Of a stretch of 64,000 bases of DNA, positions 47,799 to 58,107 are shown piece after piece (position 1 is the first letter of the stretch; each line of letters begins with the position of its first letter). Origin of the DNA: Candidatus Aminicenantota bacterium (GTDB taxonomy: Bacteria; Acidobacteriota; Aminicenantia; Aminicenantales; Aminicenantaceae). The notes beneath the pieces were generated by a model. That model made no database searches, had not been told where the DNA came from, and worked only from the letters and a program-made list of their open reading frames with translations. A program made the translations under genes and the position numbers. The stretch lies in NCBI GenBank assembly GCA_011772495.1, contig WVZL01000032.1:77893-141892 (forward strand), in the 5' to 3' direction.

Positions 47799-47815
47799 TT
47801 GGCACGCTCTTTGCA
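47799..47815 (+). promoter_or_regulatory. Sigma-54 (-24/-12) promoter
   Basis: TTGGCAC-GCTCT-TTGCA; canonical GG/GC spacing; 95 bp upstream of response regulator start. Confidence 0.85.
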
Positions 47816-47909
47816 ACATAAATGACCTCTATGATTCCGAGAGGATAGTACCTGGCTTTCAAACTGTCCTGGCAGAAATAAGTAAAAAAACGAAGATTGG
47901 AGGTTAACC

Positions 47910-48704
47910 ATGAGAAAAGAAACAATGTTGGTTGTAGAAGATGAGGATATTATGCGGGAGGCATTGTTCGATTACTTTTCAGGTGAGGGGCATAAGGTTG
48001 ATACGGCCAGTGACGGTGATAAGGCCTTAGAAAAATTTAAGTTAGAAGATTACAACGTCATGATAATCGATCTTAAATTACCAGGCCGCGATGGACTTTC
48101 GATACTCAAAGAAGTCAGAGGGAAGAACCCGAATGCGAAAGTCATTATTATCACGGCTTATCCCTCGATTGAAACTGCCAAGGAGGCCATGCGCGGAGGT
48201 GCTGCTGACTACTTGCCAAAGCCTTTTGAGCTGGACCATCTTGAAAACATAATCAGGAAATCTTTCGAAGTTGAAATAATTCCTACTCCCCCCGTTGAAG
48301 AACCCATAGTTGAAGAGGAAATTATCACTCCCTGCATCTGGATGCAAGCGGGCGTAATCAAGAAACGCCAGTGTCCCCACGGTTATCATTGTCATAGAGT
48401 GTGTGAATTTCATACCGCGATGATGAAGAAAGAGAAATTCAGAGATGACCCCAGGATTAAACCATACCTTGACAAGCTTAACTCTTTATTGGGAAGGAAA
48501 CAGTGCAGGTATGTGATGAGTGGAGAGATTTCACTCAGATCTTGCGATAGGCTTTTCCGCTGTGAGAGTTGCGATTTCGACCAAACAATGCAGGATGAAG
48601 TGGACCGCCAAAATGCCATTAAGGCTGAGCGCAGAAAAAGGATGCAGGTCAAAGGATATGATCGGGTGACAACGACGCATAAGTCGAGCCGAAGTGACCA
48701 CTGA
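47910..48704 (+). CDS. Response regulator with duplicated four-cysteine output module
   Basis: Receiver domain (VVEDEDIMREAL, IIDLKLPGRDG, ITAYPS, LPKPF), then CIWMQAGVIKKRQCPHGYHCHRVCEFHTAM and CRYVMSGEISLRSCDRLFRCESCDFDQTM. Confidence 0.88.
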   Translation: MRKETMLVVEDEDIMREALFDYFSGEGHKVDTASDGDKALEKFKLEDYNVMIIDLKLPGRDGLSILKEVRGKNPNAKVIIITAYPSIETAKEAMRGGAADYLPKPFELDHLENIIRKSFEVEIIPTPPVEEPIVEEEIITPCIWMQAGVIKKRQCPHGYHCHRVCEFHTAMMKKEKFRDDPRIKPYLDKLNSLLGRKQCRYVMSGEISLRSCDRLFRCESCDFDQTMQDEVDRQNAIKAERRKRMQVKGYDRVTTTHKSSRSDH

Positions 48705-48890
48705 ATACGATTTATCCGAAAGATTAATCCAAAATCTTAACCACTTTCTAAACCTTTCTTGGTCATTCTCATTCCCGCAGTAGGATTTATGGAGGCTTCC
48801 TTGAGTTGGATCCTGAATTCATCCCAGAGTCCGGGTGCCGGATAAAGAGCTATAGATATCCGCTCAGTCGGTTGACGTTCACACCGTTCT

Positions 48891-49889
48891 TCACACAGTG
48901 ATGACTACTTTTCCTCGGGCGTGTCCTTCTTCAACATAACGATGAGCCTCAGCAGCCTGTTCCATCGGATAACTTTTATCAATGATCGATTTTATCTTTC
49001 CCGCCTCAATAAGCTCTTTGAAGAAAACGAGATCGTCAGTTCCTCCACCTATTGCCAGGGCACATATGACCTTCTTGCTGCCAAAGAATTTGGTCCTCAA
49101 CATTTGCATAACCTTTCTCATCTTAAAGCTGGCTAACAAATAGCGTCCTTTTGGCTTCAGGCAGTTTTTGACTTGTGAAAAGGAACTCTTGCCCAATATG
49201 TCAAAAACAAGGTCATAGGTCTCACCCTGTGTTGTAAAATCCTCTTGGGTGTAATCAATAACCTTATCGGCTCCCAGGGATTTCACAAATTCTAATCTCG
49301 GGGCACCGCATACCCCGGTAACTTCCGCCCCATAGTGAGATTTGGCAAGCTGCACAGCAGCTGAGCCTATCCCTCCGGAAGCTCCATTAATAAGGACTTT
49401 TTGCCCTTTCTGAATTTTTCCTTTTCTAAGCAAGCTCCCAGCCATTATTGCTCCATAAGGATGGATGACTGCTTCTTCATAGGTCGTATTGGCTGGTTTT
49501 ATTGTCACCATCCCTTTTTCAGGCACACAGAGATACTGGGCATAAGCACCCATGCTCTGACCAAGGTATCCAAAAACCTGGTCCCCTTCCTTAAACCGTT
49601 TGACATCTTTGCCTACGGCTTCAATTTCCCCGGCAAACACACTCCCCAATATTTTAATTCTTGGTTTACTCATCCCAAATGATATTTTTGTGGGGAAGAC
49701 AAGGAGGAGAGGCATGTGGAACTCGCGAAGAGGAATATTTTTAAAATTTCGGGCGACAACATCCCCGTAATTTACTGTTGTCGCATGGTTCTTTATCAAC
49801 ATTTCTCTGTCCTTGGGAACAGGTTTTTCTACCTCCTTTAATTCAAGGACTTCAGGAGGTCCATATCTTTCATATACAATCGCTTTCAT
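48891..49889 (-). CDS. MDR-family NAD(P)-dependent alcohol dehydrogenase/quinone reductase-like
   Basis: [54 protein letters not shown]. Confidence 0.9.
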   Translation of the reverse strand: MKAIVYERYGPPEVLELKEVEKPVPKDREMLIKNHATTVNYGDVVARNFKNIPLREFHMPLLLVFPTKISFGMSKPRIKILGSVFAGEIEAVGKDVKRFKEGDQVFGYLGQSMGAYAQYLCVPEKGMVTIKPANTTYEEAVIHPYGAIMAGSLLRKGKIQKGQKVLINGASGGIGSAAVQLAKSHYGAEVTGVCGAPRLEFVKSLGADKVIDYTQEDFTTQGETYDLVFDILGKSSFSQVKNCLKPKGRYLLASFKMRKVMQMLRTKFFGSKKVICALAIGGGTDDLVFFKELIEAGKIKSIIDKSYPMEQAAEAHRYVEEGHARGKVVITV

Positions 49890-50365
49890 CAGATCTCTCT
49901 AGGAGTATGGTCTTCCTGTGTAGGCCACTTCCATGCATACCAGACAATTAGGGCAATAAGCACAGCTTCTACAATCATATAAAGTGCATAATAAGCCCAA
50001 AGGGCCCCTGGTACAAGCAATGTAATGAGCAAAACAACAGCATGGAATATACCTAAGATGATGTTTGCCCAGCGATTCGCTTTAGCCTTCAATGTCAGGG
50101 ACAGGAAAACCATAAAAATCGGAATCGCCATTAATACTGCAGCTCCCAACAAGAATACTTGAGTAATTCGAAAACCTCCTACTTCTCCCGCTACTATTTC
50201 CTCTATAATCCCCGGCTGAAAAAGTGTGAAAACATCATTATACAAATAGAAAAACATTAAAGTTACCCATAATGCTGAAAGCTTTATCTTCACATTTATC
50301 TTCGGATCTTCCAGGATAGTCGCGGTCTTTTTTGGATTCTTCGAATTCATTGCATTCATTACCAT
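49889..50365 (-). CDS. Four-TM membrane protein (DUF6326-like)
   Basis: KLSALWVTLMFFYLYNDVFTLFQPG...; hydrophobic segments; between two MDR genes. Confidence 0.65.
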   Translation of the reverse strand: MVMNAMNSKNPKKTATILEDPKINVKIKLSALWVTLMFFYLYNDVFTLFQPGIIEEIVAGEVGGFRITQVFLLGAAVLMAIPIFMVFLSLTLKAKANRWANIILGIFHAVVLLITLLVPGALWAYYALYMIVEAVLIALIVWYAWKWPTQEDHTPREI

Positions 50366-50379
50366 AATTCTCCCTCCTT

Positions 50380-51330
50380 TTATTTATTGCTTTTTACAAC
50401 GGTGATGACGACATGTCCCTTTTTATGTCCCTTTTCGACATACCTGTGAGCCTCTACGATCTGTTCCAACGGATAGCGTCTATCTATGACCGCTTTTAAC
50501 TTCCCCGCCTCAATAAGGTCTTTGAGGAAGATGAGATCTTCAGGCTTTATGTCCTTTCCGGTGCCGGAATGCTTATTAACGTTAAGATAGATTCCTGTCT
50601 TTTTTAGTGACTTTTTGCCTCGCGAAGACGAAATCTTGCCTACAGCATCAAAGATAACATCATAAGTCTCACCACTTTGGGTAAAATCCTCTTGAGTGTA
50701 ATCAATGACCTTATCGGCTCCTAGAGATCTCACCATTTCTAAATTAGATGTACTGCAAACCCCGGTAACCTCTGCCCCGAATGATTTGGCAAGTTGTACT
50801 GCATAGGTACCTACACTTCCTGAAGCTCCATAGATCAGAACTTTTTGTCCACTCTGGATGTTTGCCTTTCTTAGAACATATAATGCTGTAATTCCCCCGG
50901 AAGCAGCACCAGCGGCGGCCTCCTCAAAGGTCATATTGGAAGGCTTTATTGCCACCATTCCTACACTTGCATTCCCTCCTTCTCCAGGCAAACATGTGTA
51001 CTCGGCATAAGCACCAAAAACAAACCCGGTAGATGCAAAAACCTGGTCACCGTTTTTGAACAGCTTCACATCTTTGCCTACTTTTTCAATTTCTCCGGCT
51101 AGCTCCATCCCCAGTATTTGCCTTTTTGGTCTTCTAATACCTAAAAATATTCGGAAGGGGACAATATGCCAGAAAGGGACTTTGAAACTTCGAATTCTCA
51201 CATCCCCTATGTGACATGTTGTTGCATATATTCTTATCAGTACTTCATTGTCCTTGGGAGTAGGTTTTTCTACCTCTTTGAGCTGAAGAACATCCGGTGG
51301 TCCGTATTTTGTGCATACAATCGCTTTCAT
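50380..51330 (-). CDS. MDR-family NAD(P)-dependent dehydrogenase, paralog of 48891..49889
   Basis: [57 protein letters not shown]. Confidence 0.9.
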   Translation of the reverse strand: MKAIVCTKYGPPDVLQLKEVEKPTPKDNEVLIRIYATTCHIGDVRIRSFKVPFWHIVPFRIFLGIRRPKRQILGMELAGEIEKVGKDVKLFKNGDQVFASTGFVFGAYAEYTCLPGEGGNASVGMVAIKPSNMTFEEAAAGAASGGITALYVLRKANIQSGQKVLIYGASGSVGTYAVQLAKSFGAEVTGVCSTSNLEMVRSLGADKVIDYTQEDFTQSGETYDVIFDAVGKISSSRGKKSLKKTGIYLNVNKHSGTGKDIKPEDLIFLKDLIEAGKLKAVIDRRYPLEQIVEAHRYVEKGHKKGHVVITVVKSNK

Positions 51331-51382
51331 GAGTCTCCTCCTAATTTACTTTGATCTAGTGATTTTAAATGGAGTTCACCTC

Positions 51383-51442
51383 AATCTAACCTATAAGTTT
51401 GTAAAATCTAACCTATTATAAGTATTTTTCCCAGAATGTAAA
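51383..51442 (-). promoter_or_regulatory. Predicted sigma-70-type promoter with two direct-repeat operator half-sites
   Basis: Minus strand TTTACA (51442-51437), 16-nt spacer, TATAAT (51420-51415); plus-strand AATCTAACCTAT at 51383-51394 and 51405-51416, 22 bp apart. Confidence 0.55.
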
Positions 51443-51716
51443 CGGAATAAGAAAATCTCTCCTTTGTGCGTTTCGCTCAAACTTCTATTCGATTGACTGC
51501 CTCATTTCGAGTGTGGTAAATTCATTTGAGAATTGAGTCAGTAAAATTTTTAAAAAAATTGTTAGAGATTTATGCTAGGTACGTAAAGAAACTTATTATA
51601 AATTAAGCAAACACGTCTCCAACTCGACAAGATAGAGAGATGATCATTAATAATGAGTTCAATCAAAGAAAATATTGGAGGGTGAAATAAAATTTAATAA
51701 TTAAAAGGAGAAGCCA

Positions 51717-53309
51717 ATGCCTCTTCAGAGTAATTATGGTGTAGAACACCACGGCTTGACCAATACAGGTAATATCTTTTGGAATTTCAATACTCCTCGG
51801 TTATACGAAGAAATAATCAAGAGAAGAGAAGGTTTCGTCGTCCATCTTGGCCCCGTTATCGTCAGAACCGGTCACCATACAGCAAGAGCTGCCAATGAGA
51901 AATTTATTGTGAAAGAGCCCAGCAGCGAAAAAAAAATCTGGTGGGGAAAGGTGAACCGTCCATTTAAGGAAGAACAGTTCGAATCTCTATATTTACGTCT
52001 GATGGCATATCTACAAGGAAGAGATCTTTTCATTCAGGATTGTTTTACAGGTGCTGATTCTGAATACAGGATGCCAATCCGCGTTATAACAGAAACCGCC
52101 TGGCATAATTTGTTTGCTAGGAATATATTCATACAGGCACGATGGGAGGAACTCGAATCGCACATTCCTGAGTTTACTGTATTGCATGTTCCTCATTTCC
52201 ATGCAATTCCAAACATTGATGGTACCAGTTCAGAGGCATTTATCATCATTCATTTTGGAAAAAAGTTAGTTATCATCGGTGGGACTGCCTATGCTGGAGA
52301 AATAAAAAAATCGATATTTACGATATTAAACTATTTGCTCCCCCAAGAACGCGTTATGACTATGCATAGTTCGGCTAACTTAGGAGAAAAAGGTGATGTA
52401 GCCATATTCTTTGGCCTTTCAGGCACAGGAAAAACAACTCTTTCCACTGATCCTGATCGACGATTGATCGGAGACGATGAACATGGATGGAGTGATCAAG
52501 GTATATTCAACTTCGAAGGAGGATGTTATGCCAAAGCGATCAATCTCTCGAAGGAATCGGAACCAGAGATATACGAATGTACGAGAAAATTCGGTACAAT
52601 CCTTGAGAACGTTTCTTTTAACATAGACACAAGACGCATAGATTTGGCAGATGATAGCTTAACTGAAAATACTCGAGCAGCATACCCAATCACGCATATT
52701 CCGACCGCCGAACGCTCGAAAATGGGAGGACACCCGAAAAACATCATCATGCTGACCGCTGATGCATTTGGGATATTACCCCCAATTTCTCGATTAATCC
52801 CTGAGCAGACTCTGTACCATTTCGTTTCGGGATACACTTCTAAAATAGGAGGTACCGAAATAGGCCTGGGTAAAGAGCCACAGGCAACATTTAGTGCCTG
52901 TTTCGGAGCTCCATTCATGGCTCTTCATCCATTGGCATATGCTCAGTTGCTCAAAGAAAAAATCTTAAAACATAACGTGAAATGCTGGCTCGTGAATACA
53001 GGATGGGTTGGCGGGCCTTATGGAATCGGAAGCCGCATTCAACTCAAATACACGCGCCAAATGGTAAAAGCATCTCTGGACGGCACATTAGAGAAATCTT
53101 CGTTTGTTGAAGAAAAAATCTTCGGGTTGAAAATTCCTGTAGAATGCCAGGGTGTGCCAAGAGAGATCTTGAACCCTGTTAAAGCCTGGAAAAATCAGAA
53201 GGAGTACCTGGAAAAGGCAAAGGAGCTGGCAAAAAAGTTCAAAGAAAATTTTCAGCAATTTGCAAAGGATTGTGAACCTGAAATACTTGAAGCTGGCCCC
53301 AAGATTTAG
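51717..53309 (+). CDS. pckA: Phosphoenolpyruvate carboxykinase (ATP)
   Basis: NYGVEHHGLTNTGNIFWN; FFGLSGTGKTTLSTDPDRRLIGDDEHGW; NTGWVGGPYGIGSRI. Confidence 0.96.
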   Translation: MPLQSNYGVEHHGLTNTGNIFWNFNTPRLYEEIIKRREGFVVHLGPVIVRTGHHTARAANEKFIVKEPSSEKKIWWGKVNRPFKEEQFESLYLRLMAYLQGRDLFIQDCFTGADSEYRMPIRVITETAWHNLFARNIFIQARWEELESHIPEFTVLHVPHFHAIPNIDGTSSEAFIIIHFGKKLVIIGGTAYAGEIKKSIFTILNYLLPQERVMTMHSSANLGEKGDVAIFFGLSGTGKTTLSTDPDRRLIGDDEHGWSDQGIFNFEGGCYAKAINLSKESEPEIYECTRKFGTILENVSFNIDTRRIDLADDSLTENTRAAYPITHIPTAERSKMGGHPKNIIMLTADAFGILPPISRLIPEQTLYHFVSGYTSKIGGTEIGLGKEPQATFSACFGAPFMALHPLAYAQLLKEKILKHNVKCWLVNTGWVGGPYGIGSRIQLKYTRQMVKASLDGTLEKSSFVEEKIFGLKIPVECQGVPREILNPVKAWKNQKEYLEKAKELAKKFKENFQQFAKDCEPEILEAGPKI

Positions 53310-53401
53310 AAACAATTAAAAAAAATTATTAATCATCTCTATAGTTTATTAATATTCACTCAAGCTCACTGGATGGCTATCCAGGGAAAGAGGAAAAATT
53401 C

Positions 53402-54712
53402 CTATAACATAATTTTGGGCTGTCCTGTGCACGAGAGAACATTGCTCCATAGCCTCCCCTCCGGGTCGATCTGCTTGCGTTTTGATACGGCTAAGGGAAT
53501 CGGCAGGTGTGTAAACTGGCCTTTCCAGTAGCCGATAAGCATGTTTGTTCGTCCAGTCAGCCCAGCATGAACAGCATTATGCCCCAGAAGCAGGCAAAAC
53601 GCCGAATCATGAGGGTTGGCCGGTACGCTTCGGATGGTGTAGCTCGGATCTATATACTTCAGATTCACCTCCATTCCTATCTTTTCAAAAAAGCTCCTGA
53701 TCCTGTCTCTGAGAAAGATTCCTATATCCTTGAGGATGATGTTGCCTGATTTATCCCGCTTCTGAGGTCTGTTGATAAGATCTTGACCAACTCCCTCTGC
53801 TACCACTATCACCGCATGACCTCTTGCCGTCAAGCGCGTTCGCAAAGCCTCAAGAAAGGCTTTGAGTTTAAACGGAATCTCAGGGACTAAGCAGAAGTTG
53901 ACGTCATTGTTGGCTAGGGAGGCATAAGCAGCGATAAAGCCCGAGTGACGGCCCATCAGTTTGACCAAGCCGACGCCATTCCTTACTCCATGGGCTTCGG
54001 CATGAGCAGAATAGATCGCAGTTCTTGACTCAGAGACAGCCGTCTCGAAGCCAAAGGAATGCTCAATATAGGAAATATCGTTATCAATAGTCTTGGGGAT
54101 GCCAATGACACTGATTTTAATATTTCGTTTCTTTATTTCCTCGCAGATTTTCTGGGCCCCAAGGAGTGTTCCATCTCCTCCGATGGTAAACAGAATGCGG
54201 ATGTTCATACGCTCCAGTGTGTCTACTATGTCAGAGCTTTCTTGTGGTCCTCGTGAAGATCCCAGGATTGTTCCCCCAAGTTTATGGATATTATCGACGA
54301 CATCCGGATTCAATTCAAGAGGAGGATGGGAGTATTTATGACTTAATCCCTCATAACCATACCGGAAACCATAAACATTTTTCACACCATAGTGGTAGAA
54401 GAGGGCCATGACAATCGCCCGAATCACATCGTTCAATCCAGGGCAGAGGCCTCCGCAGTTGACAATCCCACATTTGAGTTTTAAAGGATCAAAATAGATT
54501 TTTTCCCTGGGTCCAGCCATCTCGAATCGGGGCGGTTTCTTGCCGGCTTTCAAATACGATTCAATCTCTTTGAGGTTGAAATGATAGAGGACATGATCCT
54601 CATCAGTCACAAACGGAATTCCAGATAGAGATGAAGGTATATGGCACTCACCTAAATTCTCTATCCTGAGATCGAGAGAGGTGTTGTTCATGTTGGTCTC
54701 CGATGCGCACAT
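53402..54712 (-). CDS. pfkA: 6-phosphofructokinase, plant/group III-like ATP type
   Basis: GIVNCGGLCPGLNDVIRAIV; TIGGDGTLLGAQKI; GIPKTIDNDISYIEHSFGFETAV. Confidence 0.9.
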   Translation of the reverse strand: MCASETNMNNTSLDLRIENLGECHIPSSLSGIPFVTDEDHVLYHFNLKEIESYLKAGKKPPRFEMAGPREKIYFDPLKLKCGIVNCGGLCPGLNDVIRAIVMALFYHYGVKNVYGFRYGYEGLSHKYSHPPLELNPDVVDNIHKLGGTILGSSRGPQESSDIVDTLERMNIRILFTIGGDGTLLGAQKICEEIKKRNIKISVIGIPKTIDNDISYIEHSFGFETAVSESRTAIYSAHAEAHGVRNGVGLVKLMGRHSGFIAAYASLANNDVNFCLVPEIPFKLKAFLEALRTRLTARGHAVIVVAEGVGQDLINRPQKRDKSGNIILKDIGIFLRDRIRSFFEKIGMEVNLKYIDPSYTIRSVPANPHDSAFCLLLGHNAVHAGLTGRTNMLIGYWKGQFTHLPIPLAVSKRKQIDPEGRLWSNVLSCTGQPKIML

Positions 54713-54765
54713 TTAATGCTAGTTAGGTAGACTGATAGTCCGAACATTATTTCTCCAGAGCGTTT

Positions 54766-55836
54766 CTATGCTATGGTAACTCCTTCATCTAAATAAACAT
54801 CTTGGATAGCATGGAGGAGACGGATACCTTCTTTTATGGGTTTTTGGAAGACTTTTCTTCCGCTGATGAGTCCCATGCCACCGGCGCGTTTGTTGATCAC
54901 GGCAGTTCTGACTGCATCGGCAAGATCATCCTTTCCTACTGGGCCACCCGAATTGATGAGGCCGATCCGGCCCATGTATAGGTTGGCAACCTGGTAGCGG
55001 GTGAGGTCAATCGGGTGGTCACTAGCGAGATCAGAATACATCCTCTTATCATACTTGCCATAGAATCCATCTTTATTCAGAGCTAGGTATCCCCCATCTG
55101 TTGTAGGCAGTTTCTGCTTGACAAGATCTGCTTGGATAGTAGCTCCTAGATGATTCGCTTGTCCCGTCAAATCGGCGCTCGTATGGTGATCCTTCCCATC
55201 CACAACAAAGGCGGGATTCCGCAGGTAGCACCAGAGGATGGTCACCAGGCCTAGAGAGTGAGCACGTTGGAAGGCCTGGCTGATCTCGTGTATTTGCCTT
55301 CTGCTTTCTGCAGAACCGAAATAAATTGTTGCTCCCACTGCTACGGCTCCCATATCAAAAGCCTGCTTGACTGAAGCAAAAAGAATTTGGTCATGGGTGT
55401 TGGGGTAGGATAGGAGCTCGTTGTGGTTGATTTTGAGAATAAAAGGTATTTTATGGGCATACTTGCGCGCCACGTTTCCCAGGACTCCGAGTGTTGAAGC
55501 GACGCCGTTGCATCCTCCCTCAATAGCAAGTCTCACTATATTTTCAGGATCGAAATAGTCTGGATTGGGAGCGAATGAGGCGCCTGCCGAGTGTTCTATG
55601 CCTTGATCTACAGGAAGAATGGAAAGATATCCCGTTCCACCAAGACGACCATTCCCGAGGAGAGCCTGAAAGTTTCGTAGCATAGGTGTCGGACGGTCAG
55701 ATAGAGAGAAGATTCGATCCGCCCAATCAGGGCCTGGAAGATAAAGTCGCTCTTTGGGGATTTTGGGAGTGTTAAAGGACAGAAGGGTATCAGCTTCATC
55801 GCTCAGAAGTTTGATAGTTTTGTCTAGTGTTGACAT
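54766..55836 (-). CDS. fbaB: Class I fructose-bisphosphate aldolase (DhnA/FbaB type)
   Basis: [60 protein letters not shown]. Confidence 0.92.
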   Translation of the reverse strand: MSTLDKTIKLLSDEADTLLSFNTPKIPKERLYLPGPDWADRIFSLSDRPTPMLRNFQALLGNGRLGGTGYLSILPVDQGIEHSAGASFAPNPDYFDPENIVRLAIEGGCNGVASTLGVLGNVARKYAHKIPFILKINHNELLSYPNTHDQILFASVKQAFDMGAVAVGATIYFGSAESRRQIHEISQAFQRAHSLGLVTILWCYLRNPAFVVDGKDHHTSADLTGQANHLGATIQADLVKQKLPTTDGGYLALNKDGFYGKYDKRMYSDLASDHPIDLTRYQVANLYMGRIGLINSGGPVGKDDLADAVRTAVINKRAGGMGLISGRKVFQKPIKEGIRLLHAIQDVYLDEGVTIA

Positions 55837-56191
55837 TTCATTCTCCTCTTTTAATGCTTATAAAAATCGAATTTAGCCTTTTTGCGAGCCTCCCGAAAAA
55901 GAGAAAGTATTTATTCAAAGGCAATCAATCTTAGCAGAATTTTTTGAAAATTGAATTCCTGCGGGATATTCAGCTTGATAATCTTCTCTTCACTAATATA
56001 GAAGAATATGAGAAAGTATGGCCTTTGATATTTTCTTGTATCACAGGGAAGAATCGGAGTCAACCTTCGAAGACGCCTGGCTTGGAGAGAATTGACAGCT
56101 GCTTTCTCAGATGCTAATCTCAGCGTACTGTGTCACTGAGAGAGTTATCCAGATCAACCAGGATTTGTTTTAATATGTTTAGGGTGGGGAG

Positions 56192-57229
56192 ATGAAGGCT
56201 GCAATCTTGGAAGAGATCGAGCATTTGGTGGTGAAGGAACTGCCTGACCCTCAGCTGGAAGAAGGATCGGTAATAATTAAAGTCAAGGTGTGTTCTATTT
56301 GTGGCAGCGATCTGAGGATTTACCACCATGGTCATCCCAGAGTCAAGCTCCCTCATATATTGGGGCATGAGATAGCCGGTGAAATAGAATCAGTCAGCGA
56401 AGGAAAAGGGAGTCATAAGGTGAATGACCGAATAGCCCTCACCCCTAGGATAACTTGCGGTAAATGCTATTATTGCAGAGAGGGCCACCCCATTTATTGC
56501 CTGAACAGCCAATCCTTTGGATATCAGTTACCTGGAGGTTACGCGGAGTATGTTCTGGTTCCCCGGCGAGGTGCCGAACTTGGATTGGTGAACAGGATCC
56601 CTGATACGATCAGCTATGAAGAAGCGACTCTTTCTGAAACTCTTGCCTGTTGTCTGAGGGCGCAAAAAGAATCTCGAGTTTCCAGCGGAAATACAGTCGT
56701 TATCATTGGGGGAGGACCTGTGGGCATCATTCACTGCCGTTTAGCCAAAGCCAATCAGGCGAGGATGGTTATAATCGTAGAGCGAGATTCTAAGCGTCTG
56801 TCTCAAGTTAGCCTTTCTGCAATAGACAAAATAGTAGAATCTACCACAAGCGAGGTTGAAGAGGAAGTTTTGGATCTGACCAAGGGCGTGGGAGCCGATG
56901 TCGTCATAGTCGCCTGTTCTTCTGCTTCAGCACAGGAACAAGCGCTTTCGCTGGCTGCTAAGGGAGGGCGAATTAACTTCTTTGGGGGATTACCAGCTCA
57001 TCAATCAAGAATTGCGATCGATAGTAATTTGATTCATTACCGCGAAATTTCCATTCAGGGCTCCCATGGTTCGACGCCAGATGACAACAAAGAAGCCTTG
57101 GATATGTTGGCGCAAAGATTGCTCGACGTTGGCGACCTTATAACACATACGTTTCCTCTTGAGGCCATCGAAAAAGCCTTTCAGTTTGCCGATACGAGAG
57201 AAGGAATGCACACTAGCATAGTGCTTTGA
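56192..57229 (+). CDS. Zinc-dependent MDR alcohol/polyol dehydrogenase
   Basis: CSICGSDLRIYHHGHPRVKLPHILGHEIAGEI; CGKCYYCREGHPIYC; VVIIGGGPVGIIHCRLAKA. Confidence 0.92.
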   Translation: MKAAILEEIEHLVVKELPDPQLEEGSVIIKVKVCSICGSDLRIYHHGHPRVKLPHILGHEIAGEIESVSEGKGSHKVNDRIALTPRITCGKCYYCREGHPIYCLNSQSFGYQLPGGYAEYVLVPRRGAELGLVNRIPDTISYEEATLSETLACCLRAQKESRVSSGNTVVIIGGGPVGIIHCRLAKANQARMVIIVERDSKRLSQVSLSAIDKIVESTTSEVEEEVLDLTKGVGADVVIVACSSASAQEQALSLAAKGGRINFFGGLPAHQSRIAIDSNLIHYREISIQGSHGSTPDDNKEALDMLAQRLLDVGDLITHTFPLEAIEKAFQFADTREGMHTSIVL

Positions 57230-57561
57230 TAGCATTAACTATCCAAATACCGTTGAAAAGACATTCTTTGCTTGAATCTTCCCCATTTTTCGCGATTTCC
57301 GTTCGCTGGGAAGCTAGCAGGAATGTACCTCATCCAAAAGGGCAAGGTCAATTGTTATAGATTGAGACAAAGCCACCAAGAAATCAGATGAGTCAGTAAG
57401 AGGAGAAACTCGTCCGCTGAGATCGACCCAACGCACCCATGAATATTCTCAGAAATACTCTCCACGCTCCTCAGATGTCATCGACAATTCTTGTTGGAGA
57501 GCTGGAGGTAGAGGGGGGTTCACAGCCCCAACACGTCTGGAAGCAGGAAACCGTGGATTCC

Positions 57562-58092
57562 CTAGTTTTCTATCTTTTTTAAATCCTCCTTAATCATTCT
57601 TATCCCTTCAGGAGAGTTTATAGGGGTCTCCTTGAGTCGTTCTTTTATTTTTTTGGTATCTAGAATGCATGTGTGACTATCCTTCTTATGGACATAGACT
57701 AAATCTATTCCAGGATTTCCTATGATCAGAGTGATGATCGTTTGGCTCATATCGCCCAAAGGCTTTCGGTCGATATGGCTGTGCTGGAATTCGGCTTTGA
57801 TCTTGGTGCCTTCTCCTTTTTTAGATTGTATGGAAAGGTGACCATTGGCTGCTTTGGCAGCTTCTGATAAGAGGGGCAATCCTAAGCCAAATCGACGGAC
57901 CGTTTTAGTCGTATAAAAAGGATCAAGGGCCTTCTCCACAGTTTTCTTGTCCATGCCAGCACCATTGTCGATGATTTCGACAGACAACAAATCCTGCTTT
58001 TTATTTTCTGATATTATTATTTTAACTATATCCGCGCTGGCTGCCACAGAATTTTCTACGATATCTAAGATATGTAATGAAAGATCTTCCAT
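57562..58092 (-). CDS. HATPase-domain protein
   Basis: LHILDIVENSVAASADIVKIII...IIDNGAGMDKKTVEKALDPFYTTKTVRRFGLGLPLL. Confidence 0.85.
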   Translation of the reverse strand: MEDLSLHILDIVENSVAASADIVKIIISENKKQDLLSVEIIDNGAGMDKKTVEKALDPFYTTKTVRRFGLGLPLLSEAAKAANGHLSIQSKKGEGTKIKAEFQHSHIDRKPLGDMSQTIITLIIGNPGIDLVYVHKKDSHTCILDTKKIKERLKETPINSPEGIRMIKEDLKKIEN

Positions 58093-58107
58093 CGAAGCCT
58101 CAACAAG

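Noticed and set aside
57230-57561. Intergenic gap scanned for tRNA, sRNA or terminator
   Set aside because: Only a weak GGGG-TTCACAG-CCCC stem was seen, with no T-tract or conserved fold; insufficient to call.
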